Positions 1 to 6,500 of a DNA stretch of 12,525 nucleotides are shown here, piece by piece; position 1 is the first letter of the stretch; each line of letters opens with the position of its first letter. The stretch is from JAOUJD01 sp964353935 (GTDB lineage: Bacteria > Pseudomonadota > Gammaproteobacteria > Burkholderiales > Burkholderiaceae_F): NCBI GenBank assembly GCA_964353935.1, contig CAYGXL010000072.1, forward strand, positions 1 through 12,525, read 5' to 3'. The position numbers and the translations under genes are program-made. The notes under the pieces are model-generated. The model did no database searches. It was not told the origin of the DNA and saw only the letters and a program-made list of their open reading frames with translations.

Positions 1-961
1 TCGGGACGCGGTAGCCGCCTTCCCAGTTGGTGTTCTTCTCGCCGCGGAACATCGTGGTGCCGCCGTCGGGCCACGTGAACGTCTCGGCGCCGTTGTCGGT
101 CGAGTACATGATGATCGTGTTCTCGTCGAGGCCCAGTTCCTTCAGCTTCGCGAGCACCTGGCCGACGTGGCCGTCGTGCTCGACCATGCCGTCGGCGTAG
201 ATGCCGAGCCCGGTCTTGCCGTCGGACTCCTTCTTCAGGTGCGTGAAGATGTGCATCCGCGTGGAGTTCCACCACAGGAAGAACGGCTTGTCCGCCTTCT
301 TCGCGCGCTCCATGAAGTCGAGCGCCTTGACGGTGACTTCCTCGTCGATCGTTTCCATCCGCTTCTTCGTCAGCGGACCGGTGTCGGTGATGCGGCCGTC
401 GGCAAAGCTGTGGATCACGCCGCGCGGCCCGAACTTCTTCCTGAACTCCGGGTTTTTCGGGTAGTCGGGGTTCTCCGGCTCCTCTTCGGCGTTCAGGTGA
501 TAGAGGTTGCCGAAGAACTCGTCGAAGCCGTGCGCCGTCGGCAGCATCTCGTCGCGGTCGCCGAGGTGGTTCTTGCCGAACTGTCCGGTGACGTAGCCCT
601 GGGCCCTGAGCAGCGTCGCGATCGTCGGGTCTTCCTTCTTGAAGCCTTCCGGCGCGCCCGGCAGGCCGACCTTGGTCAGGCCCGTGCGGATCGGCGACTG
701 GCCGGTGATGAAGGCCGCGCGGCCCGCGGTGCAGCTCTGCTGGCCGTACCAGTCGGTGAACAGCGCGCCTTCCTTCGCGATGCGGTCGATGTTGGGCGTG
801 CGGTAGCCCATCATCCCGTTGTTGTAGGCGCTGATGTTGAACTGGCCGATGTCGTCGCCCCAGATGACCAGGACGTTGGGCTTCTTGGCGCCGGTCTGCG
901 CGGCGGCCGGAAGCGCCAGGGCCGTCAGGCACGCCAGCAGGAAGGCGGTGAAAAGCTTCAT
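1..961 (-). CDS. Arylsulfatase (sulfatase family, type I), partial: C-terminus beyond the left edge
   Basis: Secreted sulfatase that should hydrolyse sulfate esters in the periplasm; the substrate cannot be told. The 320 visible codons start at ATG 961-959, with an AGGGG ribosome site about ten bases upstream. Residues 1-21 form a signal peptide ending in AAA before Gln22. The N-terminal metal site is seen as WGDDIGQ (Asp36, Asp37). The active-site signature QSCTAGR places Cys77 as the residue that a maturase would convert to formylglycine (CxAxR form). Further on come a conserved GKNHLGD segment, STDNGAET (the second metal-binding Asp-Asn pair) and an EGGYRVP motif shortly before the edge. 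The family usually has about 500-560 residues, so roughly 60 percent is present. No formylglycine-generating enzyme lies in the window. The promoter region carries three tandem copies of an operator-like repeat (1059-1115), suggesting tight activation together with the barrel/DUF3300/DUF2950 operon. Confidence 0.95.
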   Translation of the reverse strand, partial: MKLFTAFLLACLTALALPAAAQTGAKKPNVLVIWGDDIGQFNISAYNNGMMGYRTPNIDRIAKEGALFTDWYGQQSCTAGRAAFITGQSPIRTGLTKVGLPGAPEGFKKEDPTIATLLRAQGYVTGQFGKNHLGDRDEMLPTAHGFDEFFGNLYHLNAEEEPENPDYPKNPEFRKKFGPRGVIHSFADGRITDTGPLTKKRMETIDEEVTVKALDFMERAKKADKPFFLWWNSTRMHIFTHLKKESDGKTGLGIYADGMVEHDGHVGQVLAKLKELGLDENTIIMYSTDNGAETFTWPDGGTTMFRGEKNTNWEGGYRVP

Positions 962-1032
962 CGTGATTTTTCCCCTCGTGGACTCTCGTCAGGCCGAACG
1001 GCGAGCGGTTCGGCCCTGATCGTTGCGCGGAG

Positions 1033-1038
1033 ATTAGA
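1033..1038 (-). promoter_or_regulatory. Candidate -10 box of the sulfatase promoter
   Basis: On the minus strand the sequence reads TCTAAT, matching the sigma-70 -10 consensus at five of six positions. No -35-like hexamer exists at the right distance (the minus strand there reads AATAGG). Instead the first operator dyad sits where -35 should be, centred 29.5 bases upstream of the hexamer, which corresponds to about -41.5. This is the geometry of an activator-dependent class II promoter. Transcription would start near 1026, leaving a leader of about 65 bases. Confidence 0.45.
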
Positions 1039-1058
1039 AGGGTGAGGCGCCGGCGCCT

Positions 1059-1115
1059 ATTGGACGAAAGTTCAATGACGGACGAAAGTTCAATGACGGA
1101 CGAAAGTTCAATGAC
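1059..1115 (-). repeat. Three tandem 18-bp operator-like repeats upstream of the sulfatase gene
   Basis: Three exact, back-to-back copies of ggacgaaagttcaatgac lie at 1062-1079, 1080-1097 and 1098-1115. With the three bases before it, the first copy forms the imperfect dyad ATTGGAC-GAAA-GTTCAAT (1059-1076). The second and third copies keep GGAC-GAAA-GTTCAAT but have AC in place of the leading TT. The same dyad, ATTGNAC-N4-GTNCAAT, occurs at 2533-2550 and 5816-5833, also before genes. I interpret the array as a multi-site binding region for a dimeric regulator, most likely the FixJ-type response regulator encoded at 5880-6500. The direct repeats could instead reflect simple slippage duplication. 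Confidence 0.7.
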
Positions 1116-1180
1116 GCGGGCAGGCTCGACGACGGGGGCACGCAGGCGACCGGGGTCGGTCGCGGACCAGGCTGGAGCCC

Positions 1181-1230
1181 GTTAACGCCTGGCTCGCGCC
1201 TGTGCGATCCAGGCGCTAACAGGCGCTAAC
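1181..1230 (-). terminator. Hairpin downstream of the DUF4238-like gene, with a duplicated decamer
   Basis: The arms 1181-1192 (gttaacgcctgg) and 1209-1220 (ccaggcgctaac) pair at 11 of 12 positions around a 16-base loop. The decamer aggcgctaac is duplicated exactly at 1211-1220 and 1221-1230, so a second copy of the right arm could also pair. The hairpin lies just past the stop codon at 1246, where a terminator would be expected. No T-rich tract follows on the minus strand, so intrinsic termination is doubtful. Confidence 0.35.
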
Positions 1231-1245
1231 AGGCCCTGGAACGGG

Positions 1246-2043
1246 TCAGGCGCCCGCCGCCCCGTCCGCCGCCGGAGGCGGCGGCGGCGCGAAGCGCGGC
1301 TGCAGGGCGAGCAGCTCGTCGTCCGAACTCGCGACGATCCACGCGCGCGCGTCCTCGACGAGGTAGCGGTTGTGGTCCTTGAAAGGGCCCATCGCGACCA
1401 CCGTCTTCCACAGCACGGGACCCGCGCGACTCTTCTTGCCGGAGGGCGTGCCGACCAGCAGGCAGTACGGGCCGAGCGGCAGCGACACGAAGGGTTGCAC
1501 CGGCTTCGCCCGCACCCGCCAGTCGATGAACGGCGCCTCGTTGCACAGCAGTGGCGCGGGCAGGCTGTGGAAGACGGTGAAGTCATAGAGCGCCAGCTGC
1601 GCGCGCACGCCGGCAAACTTCGCCCGGATGTCGCTCGCGGCGGCCGCGCGAATCTCGTCTTCGAACATCGGCTCGAGCCGATACCGCGCGAGCGCTGCGC
1701 GCGCCTCGTCCTGGTAGGCGCAGACGAGGCCGAGCCCGATGCACTCCTGCACCGCGCGCTGCACGTCCGCGACCGCACCCGCGTCCTCCGGCTTGCCGAG
1801 CTGGGCCGCCCGCAGGAAGCGCGCCAGCGCGCCTTCGTGCACGGCCGGGCCGGCATCCCCGCCGGCGTCCTCTTCGAGCGGCACGTAGAAGATCGCCTCG
1901 TCGGCAAAACGCGACTTCTTGCCGTCGTCGAACCTCAGCTCGCCCGTGCGGCAGTCGAGATAGCGCGTGCCGACCCGGCCGTGTTCCCACACCCAGTTCC
2001 TCAGGATCGGGCGCAAGGGATGGAAAACTTCGGGCTCGGACAT
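1246..2043 (-). CDS. Uncharacterised protein, possibly DUF4238-like
   Basis: Function unknown. The protein has 265 residues, with no signal peptide or membrane segment, so it is probably cytoplasmic. I chose ATG 2043-2041 because it is preceded by GGAG six bases upstream; the frame stays open further upstream, but that part is low-complexity and lacks a ribosome site. The layout resembles DUF4238: an N-terminal HPLRPILRNWVWEHG and a 'RYLDCRTGELRF...ADEAIFYVP' block, a helical middle, then 'NEAPFIDWRVRA...PLGPYCLLVGTP' near residues 185-220. The resemblance is by eye and weak. The tail is proline- and alanine-rich (a run of five prolines). It lies 83 bases after the orphan response regulator on the same strand and may be cotranscribed with it. 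Confidence 0.8.
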   Translation of the reverse strand: MSEPEVFHPLRPILRNWVWEHGRVGTRYLDCRTGELRFDDGKKSRFADEAIFYVPLEEDAGGDAGPAVHEGALARFLRAAQLGKPEDAGAVADVQRAVQECIGLGLVCAYQDEARAALARYRLEPMFEDEIRAAAASDIRAKFAGVRAQLALYDFTVFHSLPAPLLCNEAPFIDWRVRAKPVQPFVSLPLGPYCLLVGTPSGKKSRAGPVLWKTVVAMGPFKDHNRYLVEDARAWIVASSDDELLALQPRFAPPPPPAADGAAGA

Positions 2044-2126
2044 CGGACACTCCGTCAGTGGGCGGCGCCGCTGCGACGACGGGCGGATCGAATCCAGACC
2101 GCGCGGGAGGGCCGAACATACCGCAG

Positions 2127-2498
2127 TCACCGCGCGCAGGCGCGCTCGATCGCTCCGAGCAGGACCGGAGAGGCCACCGGCTTCAACTGACACTCGAAGG
2201 CGTTCAGGTCGAACGCCTTCTTCACGAAGTCGGGATCGTCATGCGCCGTGATCACGATGACCGGCGGCGGCGCCGGCTGGCCTCGCAACCAGGTCAGAAC
2301 GTCGAACCCGGTCATGCCTGGCATGTGCAGGTCGAGCAGCACGCAGTCGAATGCGCGCAGCGCCATTTCGGCGATCAGTTCCTCGCCGGCCGAAAAGCTC
2401 GCCACGTCGTAGCCGTGCGCCTTCAGCAGGCGCGACAGCGCGCGGCGGTAGTGCTCCTCGTCGTCGAGAATGGCGATCACGCGGTTGCTGTGCCCCAT
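2127..2498 (-). CDS. Single-domain (CheY-like) response regulator without output domain
   Basis: Phosphorelay receiver of 123 residues that ends right after the REC fold, so it cannot bind DNA itself. The acidic pair Asp12-Asp13, phospho-acceptor Asp56 (in LLDLHMPGM), switch Thr84 (in IVITAHDD) and Lys106 (in LKPV) are all present, so it should be phosphorylatable. The start is uncertain. ATG 2498-2496 gives the best N-terminus (MGHSNRVIAILDDEE) but has no ribosome site; in-frame ATGs at 2534 and 2528 and a TTG at 2555 would overlap the operator-like dyad at 2533-2550. It may act as phosphate sink, adaptor or modulator for the kinase encoded at 6497-8332, whose cognate FixJ-type regulator has a similar receiver. 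Its own dyad site suggests shared control with the barrel operon and the sulfatase. Confidence 0.92.
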   Translation of the reverse strand: MGHSNRVIAILDDEEHYRRALSRLLKAHGYDVASFSAGEELIAEMALRAFDCVLLDLHMPGMTGFDVLTWLRGQPAPPPVIVITAHDDPDFVKKAFDLNAFECQLKPVASPVLLGAIERACAR

Positions 2499-2532
2499 GC
2501 GGGCAGTGTGCGGTGCGGGAGGCTGCATCGCC

Positions 2533-2550
2533 ATTGGACATTGGTGCAAT
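2533..2550 (-). promoter_or_regulatory. Operator-like dyad ATTGNAC-N4-GTNCAAT before the orphan response regulator
   Basis: The plus strand reads ATTGGAC-ATTG-GTGCAAT: arms of seven bases around four, with a single mismatch at the degenerate fourth arm position. It matches the sites at 1059-1076 and 5816-5833. It lies 35 bases upstream of the likely start ATG at 2498. No convincing -10 box follows at the distance found for the other two (nearest is CACACT at 2510-2505), so a promoter here is less certain; if real, the transcript would be almost leaderless. Confidence 0.5.
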
Positions 2551-2564
2551 GGCAATTCGGCGAT

Positions 2565-2594
2565 GTCCGGTGGAGATCGCCGTCTCCACCGGAC
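2565..2594 (-). terminator. Perfect 12-bp GC-rich hairpin after the DUF2950 gene
   Basis: The arms gtccggtggaga (2565-2576) and tctccaccggac (2583-2594) are perfectly complementary around a six-base loop (tcgccg). The hairpin begins seven bases past the DUF2950 stop codon and sits between that operon and the dyad serving the next gene, so a terminator or 3'-end stabilising structure fits. Only a very weak T stretch follows on the minus strand. Confidence 0.6.
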
Positions 2595-2601
2595 CTGGAG
2601 C

Positions 2602-3492
2602 TCATGGCTTGACGGGCGCCCAGCCGGCTTCCGGGTTGAACGTCTTTACCGCCGCGGCGGCCTGCGCCGTGCCGCGTCCGAGGTCCCGCTCGAACACGAC
2701 GCCGTCGCTGTTGACGATGAAGCTCATCACGCCGGTCTCGCCGTACTTCACCGGCCACGCGATCAGCGCGTACCCCGCCGTCATGTTCCCGCCGATGAGG
2801 AAACTGCGGGCGCCACCTTTCGCCGCCGGCCCCTGCGCGGTGAGGATGCGGAAGTGATACCCGTGGAATCCGTCGCCGGGCTTCTTCGGCAGGAAGTCTT
2901 CGCCTAGCGGGCTGTCGTCGCCGAGCGTCCGGCTCCAGATCAGCCCGTCGCGCTTGCCCGGGCTGCTGACGAGCTTCTGCGCGTACTCGAGCACGCCGTC
3001 GCCGTCGCGGTCCGCCAGCGCGTATTCGCGCTGAGCATCGACGTAAGCGAGCGACGCCTGGATCGCGGCACGTTCGTTTGCGCCGATGCGTTTCGCGGCC
3101 ATCATCTCGCGCCCACCGACCGGATCGAAGCGCCACTGGCCGTCAGTGCCCTGCACGATGGGAATCGGCAGTGTCCATGGATCGGTGCCCACGGTCAGCA
3201 GCGCGCGACTGCCGTCGACCCTGACGTTGCGCACCTGGCTCGACTTGTAGAGGAAGGTCGTGACGTCGTCCGGGTCGATCGCCCCGACCGGCACGAGTCG
3301 CTTCCAGTCCGAACCGAGCAGGCGCGACACCGCGTCGCCATCGTGCGTGGCGATCGCCTCGATCAGCGTGTTCGCGGCGGACTGCGGCGTGGCGAACGGC
3401 GTCTGCGCCAAGGCGGCCTGCCCGGCCCCGAGCGCGGCGACCAGCGCCAGCGTGGCGCAAGCGCGCGGGAGAGTCTTGTTGATTGTCTTCAT
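2602..3492 (-). CDS. DUF2950 family secreted protein
   Basis: Exported protein of unknown biochemical role, 296 residues, about the usual length of the family. Residues 1-29 form a signal peptide ending ALA before Gln30. Nearly all family blocks are recognisable: FATPQSAANTLIEAI (33-47), WTLPIPIVQG (106-115), WRFDPVGGREMMAAKRIGANE (120-140), YVDAQREYA (150-158), GYHFRILTAQGPAAKGGA (211-228), GNMTAGYALIAWPVKYGETGVMSFIVN (235-261) and VVFERDLG (265-272). Residues 161-172 (DRDGDGVLEYAQ) resemble an EF-hand calcium loop, with Gln where the twelfth-position Glu would be. The ATG is preceded by AGGAG seven bases upstream, and only 15 bases separate it from the DUF3300 stop, so the two are cotranscribed and translationally close. 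DUF2950 and DUF3300 genes are often neighbours in proteobacteria; a joint envelope role is inferred. Confidence 0.95.
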   Translation of the reverse strand: MKTINKTLPRACATLALVAALGAGQAALAQTPFATPQSAANTLIEAIATHDGDAVSRLLGSDWKRLVPVGAIDPDDVTTFLYKSSQVRNVRVDGSRALLTVGTDPWTLPIPIVQGTDGQWRFDPVGGREMMAAKRIGANERAAIQASLAYVDAQREYALADRDGDGVLEYAQKLVSSPGKRDGLIWSRTLGDDSPLGEDFLPKKPGDGFHGYHFRILTAQGPAAKGGARSFLIGGNMTAGYALIAWPVKYGETGVMSFIVNSDGVVFERDLGRGTAQAAAAVKTFNPEAGWAPVKP

Positions 3493-3507
3493 CGTTCGTC
3501 TCCTCGC

Positions 3508-4872
3508 TCAGCGGCCGCGGCCACCGCCACCGGCGGCACGGCCGCCGCCACCACCACCGCCCGACGGGCGTGCCGCCGGTTGTGGTCGTGCCGCCGGTTG
3601 TGGCCGCGACGAGGCGCCGCCGCCACGGTTCATCGAGTCGCGGCTCGCCTGCCCGCGATCCATGCTGGCGCGCGACCCCGCTGGGTCACGGACGCCGGAC
3701 ATCGCGTTGCTCGGCCCCGCGCCGCGGTTGTCCGTGCCGCCGCGGTTCATGTCGCGAGTCTGCCCACCGCCCGCGCGATCGATGTCGCGGGTCTGCGCGC
3801 CACCCGGCCGATCGGCGTCACGGCCACCGCCGGCGCCACCGCGGTCACCCGCCGGCGCGCGATCACGGCTTCCCGCCGGATCGACGCCGCGCTGCTTCAT
3901 CGCCTCCTGCGCCCGGGCGCGGTCCGCATCCCGCGCGTCCGGCCGTCCTTCCTTGCCTCGGTATTGCTCCCGGTCCTGGGCGCCCGCCAGTTGCTTCTTG
4001 CCGTACTGCTCGCGGCTCTTGTTGTCGCGGTACGGCACGTCGCCCCGCCGATCCGGGTTGTGCACGAACTTGTTGTTGTTGTTCGTGATCCGGTTGTTGA
4101 CGTTGATGTTGTTGTACCGGTTCACGTTGATGTTGACCTCGTTGCGGCCCCAGCCGAAGCCGCCCCACAGGCTGTTGCTGATGCCGACCATCGCCGCGCC
4201 CCAGACCACGCCGCCGACGAACGCCGCGCCCGGGTAGTAGTACGGCGGGGGCGGCCAGTAGTAAGGCGGAAAGCTCGGATACATCCACGAGCCGTACACG
4301 ACGGTCGGCTGGTAGACGGGCACGAACACCGTCTGCGGCTGTGCCGGCTCGATGACGATGACCTGCCTGTTCTCGACCGTCTGCGTCGCGACCTTCTGCT
4401 GTTCGTTCGACTTCAGGTTGCCCGCCTGTTGCGCCTTGCTGCGCAGGAACTGCACGCGGTCCATCACCCGGCCCGGGTCGGCGAGGAACGCATCGCCCAG
4501 TCGCTGCACATCGCCGGGCTTGTCGCGCATCATCGCGAGGACCTGCGGGAACGCGACCAGCGATTTCACCGACGGATCCCACTGCTGGCCGTCGACCTTC
4601 GTGACCGCCGCGTCGCCCTTGTCGTCCGGATGCGCCTTCGACCACTCCGCGGCCGCCTTGACGTCGGCCGGATAGGTGCTGGCCATCAGGATCTGCGACA
4701 GCAGCGAGTCCGGATAGAGCGCGATCGGCGCCAGCATCTGGTCGAGTTCCTCGTCCTTGAAGGCCGAGGCGTCCTGAGCGTGCGCCATCGGCACCAGCGT
4801 GCAGAGCACGAGCATCCCGAGCGCGATGAGGCGACCGAGGCCCCACGTCGCCCAGGTTTCGATCTGTTTCAT
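3508..4872 (-). CDS. DUF3300 family secreted protein with low-complexity tail
   Basis: Exported protein of unknown function, 454 residues. ATG 4872-4870 has a strong AAGGAG ribosome site six bases upstream. The signal peptide ends at MAHA (residue 32). The DUF3300 domain fills about residues 37-205: EELDQMLAPIALYPDSLLSQILMASTYP near the start, then WSKAHP, WDPSVKSLVAFPQVLAMM and VFVPVYQPTVVYGSW. Next come a Pro/Tyr-rich stretch (199-213), a Gly-rich, weakly hydrophobic patch (215-242) and an Asn-rich segment (244-272), all usual in this family. Residues 300-454 are charged and disordered-looking, with Arg-Asp-Gly repeats (QTRDIDR/QTRDMNR), a duplicated PQPAAR and a Gly-run terminus. The gene lies 51 bases after the barrel gene. 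The basic, disordered tail might bind nucleic acid, polysaccharide or surfaces; that is a guess. Confidence 0.95.
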   Translation of the reverse strand: MKQIETWATWGLGRLIALGMLVLCTLVPMAHAQDASAFKDEELDQMLAPIALYPDSLLSQILMASTYPADVKAAAEWSKAHPDDKGDAAVTKVDGQQWDPSVKSLVAFPQVLAMMRDKPGDVQRLGDAFLADPGRVMDRVQFLRSKAQQAGNLKSNEQQKVATQTVENRQVIVIEPAQPQTVFVPVYQPTVVYGSWMYPSFPPYYWPPPPYYYPGAAFVGGVVWGAAMVGISNSLWGGFGWGRNEVNINVNRYNNINVNNRITNNNNKFVHNPDRRGDVPYRDNKSREQYGKKQLAGAQDREQYRGKEGRPDARDADRARAQEAMKQRGVDPAGSRDRAPAGDRGGAGGGRDADRPGGAQTRDIDRAGGGQTRDMNRGGTDNRGAGPSNAMSGVRDPAGSRASMDRGQASRDSMNRGGGASSRPQPAARPQPAARPSGGGGGGGRAAGGGGRGR

Positions 4873-4923
4873 GAATTTCTCCTTCCTCGTGTTGCGTCGT
4901 CGCGCTTGCGAAGTCGCGCGGCT

Positions 4924-5721
4924 CTACTTTGGAAACAGCAAGGTCAACACCGCACGGTAGCCCAGTCCTTGCGGCCCGCCTTCCGGGCTGTCGGCCCAGT
5001 ACCGGAGCCCTCCGCCGACGCTGATCAACTGGCCCCCGACCTTGGTCACCTTGGTCACGAGCGCGTTGACCGGCACGCTCCACTGGCTGGCTTTCCAGTC
5101 GTACGTGCTCTCGGTGTTCAGCGCGAAGGTCCACGCCGTCGGCGTCGTGTAGCTCAGGAACGGCTGCACGAAGGTCGCGCTCACATCCGCACGCCCGCTG
5201 TCGCCGGCGAACGACCAGATGTGATTGGCGAGCGCGCCGACTGTCCAGCCACTCTGCTGTTTCAGCATCACCGCCGTAGGCCCGGCGCCCCACTTCTTCG
5301 CGCTCAGGAGATCGTCCGTACCCGTGGGCAGCAGCAGCACCGGCCCCGCGCCCCAGATCCAGCCACCGGCCGTGGGCACCTTCGGGGAGAAGAAGAAGCT
5401 CTGCACCACATCGCCGAGGCCGGACTGGCGGCCCGTCCCGGGGAACACGTCCTCCTGGGAAACGAGCGGCACGATCGTGCGCGAGATGACGTTCCAGTCC
5501 TTGTTGAGCTCGATCGGCACCACCGGCTGGACGTTGAGCGTCCACTTCTCGCCGTCGTCCAGCGCTCCGAGCTTGCGGTCGTAGTTCAGCTGGAACGGGA
5601 CGCTGATCAGTGCCGCCACCGGGTTGCTGAGCTTCTTGGCGAGCTCGGCGCTGTCCTGCGCCCGGGCGGGCGCGAACATCAGGGCGATGGCCGCTGCAAG
5701 CAGCGGGAATGCGACGCGCAC
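4924..5721 (-). CDS. Outer-membrane beta-barrel 'transporter' family protein (often annotated neuromedin U-like)
   Basis: Predicted outer-membrane beta-barrel of 265 residues; transport function is only suggested by family naming. GTG 5721-5719 starts a clear signal peptide (MRVAFPLLAAAIALMFAPARA, then QDS) with a weak AAGAG upstream; no other standard start (ATG, GTG or TTG) was found just upstream in this frame. The mature part alternates hydrophobic and polar residues in many short strands and carries conserved stretches I know from this family: NPVAALISVPFQLNYD, LNVQPVVPIELNKDWNVISRTIVPL, GLGDVVQSFFFSP, WGAGPVLLLPTGTDDLLSAKKWGAGP, ANHIWSFAGD, FVQPFLSYTT and ESTYDWKASQWSVPVN. It ends in VLTLLFPK, with aromatic Phe near the C-terminus as expected for barrels. 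It heads the operon with DUF3300 and DUF2950, behind the dyad site at 5816-5833. Confidence 0.9.
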   Translation of the reverse strand: MRVAFPLLAAAIALMFAPARAQDSAELAKKLSNPVAALISVPFQLNYDRKLGALDDGEKWTLNVQPVVPIELNKDWNVISRTIVPLVSQEDVFPGTGRQSGLGDVVQSFFFSPKVPTAGGWIWGAGPVLLLPTGTDDLLSAKKWGAGPTAVMLKQQSGWTVGALANHIWSFAGDSGRADVSATFVQPFLSYTTPTAWTFALNTESTYDWKASQWSVPVNALVTKVTKVGGQLISVGGGLRYWADSPEGGPQGLGYRAVLTLLFPK

Positions 5722-5789
5722 GAGGATTCTCTTCGAGAAACGGTCCCGAAACCCGCGCCGGTGAATGGCCGAGGCGGTTCGGCGCGAAG

Positions 5790-5833
5790 TTTAGCGTTCG
5801 CAAGAGCAGCCGGCTGTTGCACTTTCGTGCAAT
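5790..5833 (-). promoter_or_regulatory. Promoter region of the barrel-DUF3300-DUF2950 operon with operator-like dyad
   Basis: Positions 5817-5832 (TTGCAC-TTTC-GTGCAA) form a dyad with perfect six-base arms; in gene orientation it reads ATTGCAC-GAAA-GTGCAAC over 5833-5816. The first sulfatase copy matches its core at 14 of 16 positions when read in the opposite direction. Counted from the dyad centre, the hexamer at the spacing of the sulfatase -10 box is GCTAAA (5795-5790), matching the -10 consensus at only three positions. Both promoters share CTAA there. No -35 box is seen, fitting activation by a bound regulator. The leader would be about 60 bases. The dyad could also fold as a GAAA-capped RNA hairpin, but it lies upstream of the inferred start. 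Confidence 0.55.
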
Positions 5834-5879
5834 GCGCAGGAGTTCGGGCCTCCAAACGAAGGCGAACACCGCGGCTTCG

Positions 5880-6500
5880 CTACGGTGCCGGCTTCACGCC
5901 GAGCTGCTGCGCCACGCGGACCAGATCGGCCACCGAATCGACCGCGAGCTTCTCCATCACCCGGGCGCGGTGCACCTTGATCGTCTGCTCGCCGGTTCCG
6001 AGGTCCGCTGCGATCACCTTGTTCAGCTTGCCCGCAATGACGTGCGCGAACACCTCGCGTTCGCGCGGCGTCAGCTGCGCGTAGCGACCGCGCAGGTCCG
6101 CGTTCGCGGCGGCCGCAGCGTGCTGCTCGCTCGCGTGATCGAGCGCGGCGTGCACCGCGCGCAACAGGTCATCGCGCCTGACCGGCTTGGTCAGGAAGTC
6201 GAGCGCGCCCGCCCTGACCGCTCGCACGCTCGTCGGGATGTCGCCGTGGCCGGTGAGGAAGACGATGCCGAGCTTCGCTCCGGTGGCGGCGACGCGCTGC
6301 TGCACTTCGAGTCCATCGAGTCCCGGCATCGCGAGGTCGAGCAGCAGGCACCCGGCGGTTTCTTCGGTGACGCGTTCGAGGAACTCGAGGGCGGAGCCGA
6401 AGCCTTCGACGTCGAGTCCCTCGGCCTTCAGCAGGCGCGTCAGCGCCTGCCGCAGCTCGGGCTCGTCGTCGACGAGAAAGACCTTTCCTGCCGTGTTCAT
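5880..6500 (-). CDS. FixJ/NarL-type response regulator (REC plus LuxR helix-turn-helix)
   Basis: DNA-binding response regulator of 206 residues. The receiver domain (about 5-118) has Asp11-Asp12, phospho-acceptor Asp55 (CLLLDLAMPG), Thr83 and Lys105 (LTKPV). GHGDIPTSVRAVRAGALDFLTKP is the typical FixJ subfamily alpha4-beta5 region. A linker leads to a LuxR-type helix-turn-helix (about 142-196): LTPREREVFAHVIAGKLNKVIAADLGTGEQTIKVHRARVMEKL. ATG 6500-6498 overlaps the kinase stop codon as ATGA, so the two are translationally coupled; the open frame upstream of it is antiparallel noise inside the kinase gene. It is the only DNA-binding regulator in the window and so the prime candidate to bind ATTGNAC-N4-GTNCAAT, one copy of which lies 47 bases beyond its own stop codon. 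That link is inferred, not shown. Confidence 0.96.
   Translation of the reverse strand: MNTAGKVFLVDDEPELRQALTRLLKAEGLDVEGFGSALEFLERVTEETAGCLLLDLAMPGLDGLEVQQRVAATGAKLGIVFLTGHGDIPTSVRAVRAGALDFLTKPVRRDDLLRAVHAALDHASEQHAAAAANADLRGRYAQLTPREREVFAHVIAGKLNKVIAADLGTGEQTIKVHRARVMEKLAVDSVADLVRVAQQLGVKPAP

Noticed and set aside
1062..1115. Three direct repeats as a remnant CRISPR array
   Set aside because: The 18-bp units are contiguous without spacers and no cas gene is present. Similarity to the two other dyads explains them better.
2044..2193. Extended start of the DUF4238-like protein
   Set aside because: Low-complexity sequence without a ribosome site that would overlap the orphan regulator gene; ATG 2043 has GGAG at good spacing.
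2499..2555. Longer N-terminus of the orphan response regulator (TTG 2555 or ATG 2534/2528)
   Set aside because: The added residues (Pro/His/Met-rich) do not belong to a receiver fold and would overlap the dyad; however, none of the starts has a good ribosome site.
3343..6084. Very long plus-strand open frame (913 codons) across the DUF2950, DUF3300 and barrel genes
   Set aside because: It is antisense to three well-recognised genes, its translation is Arg/Val/Ala/His-rich without domains, and GC-rich codon use generates such frames.
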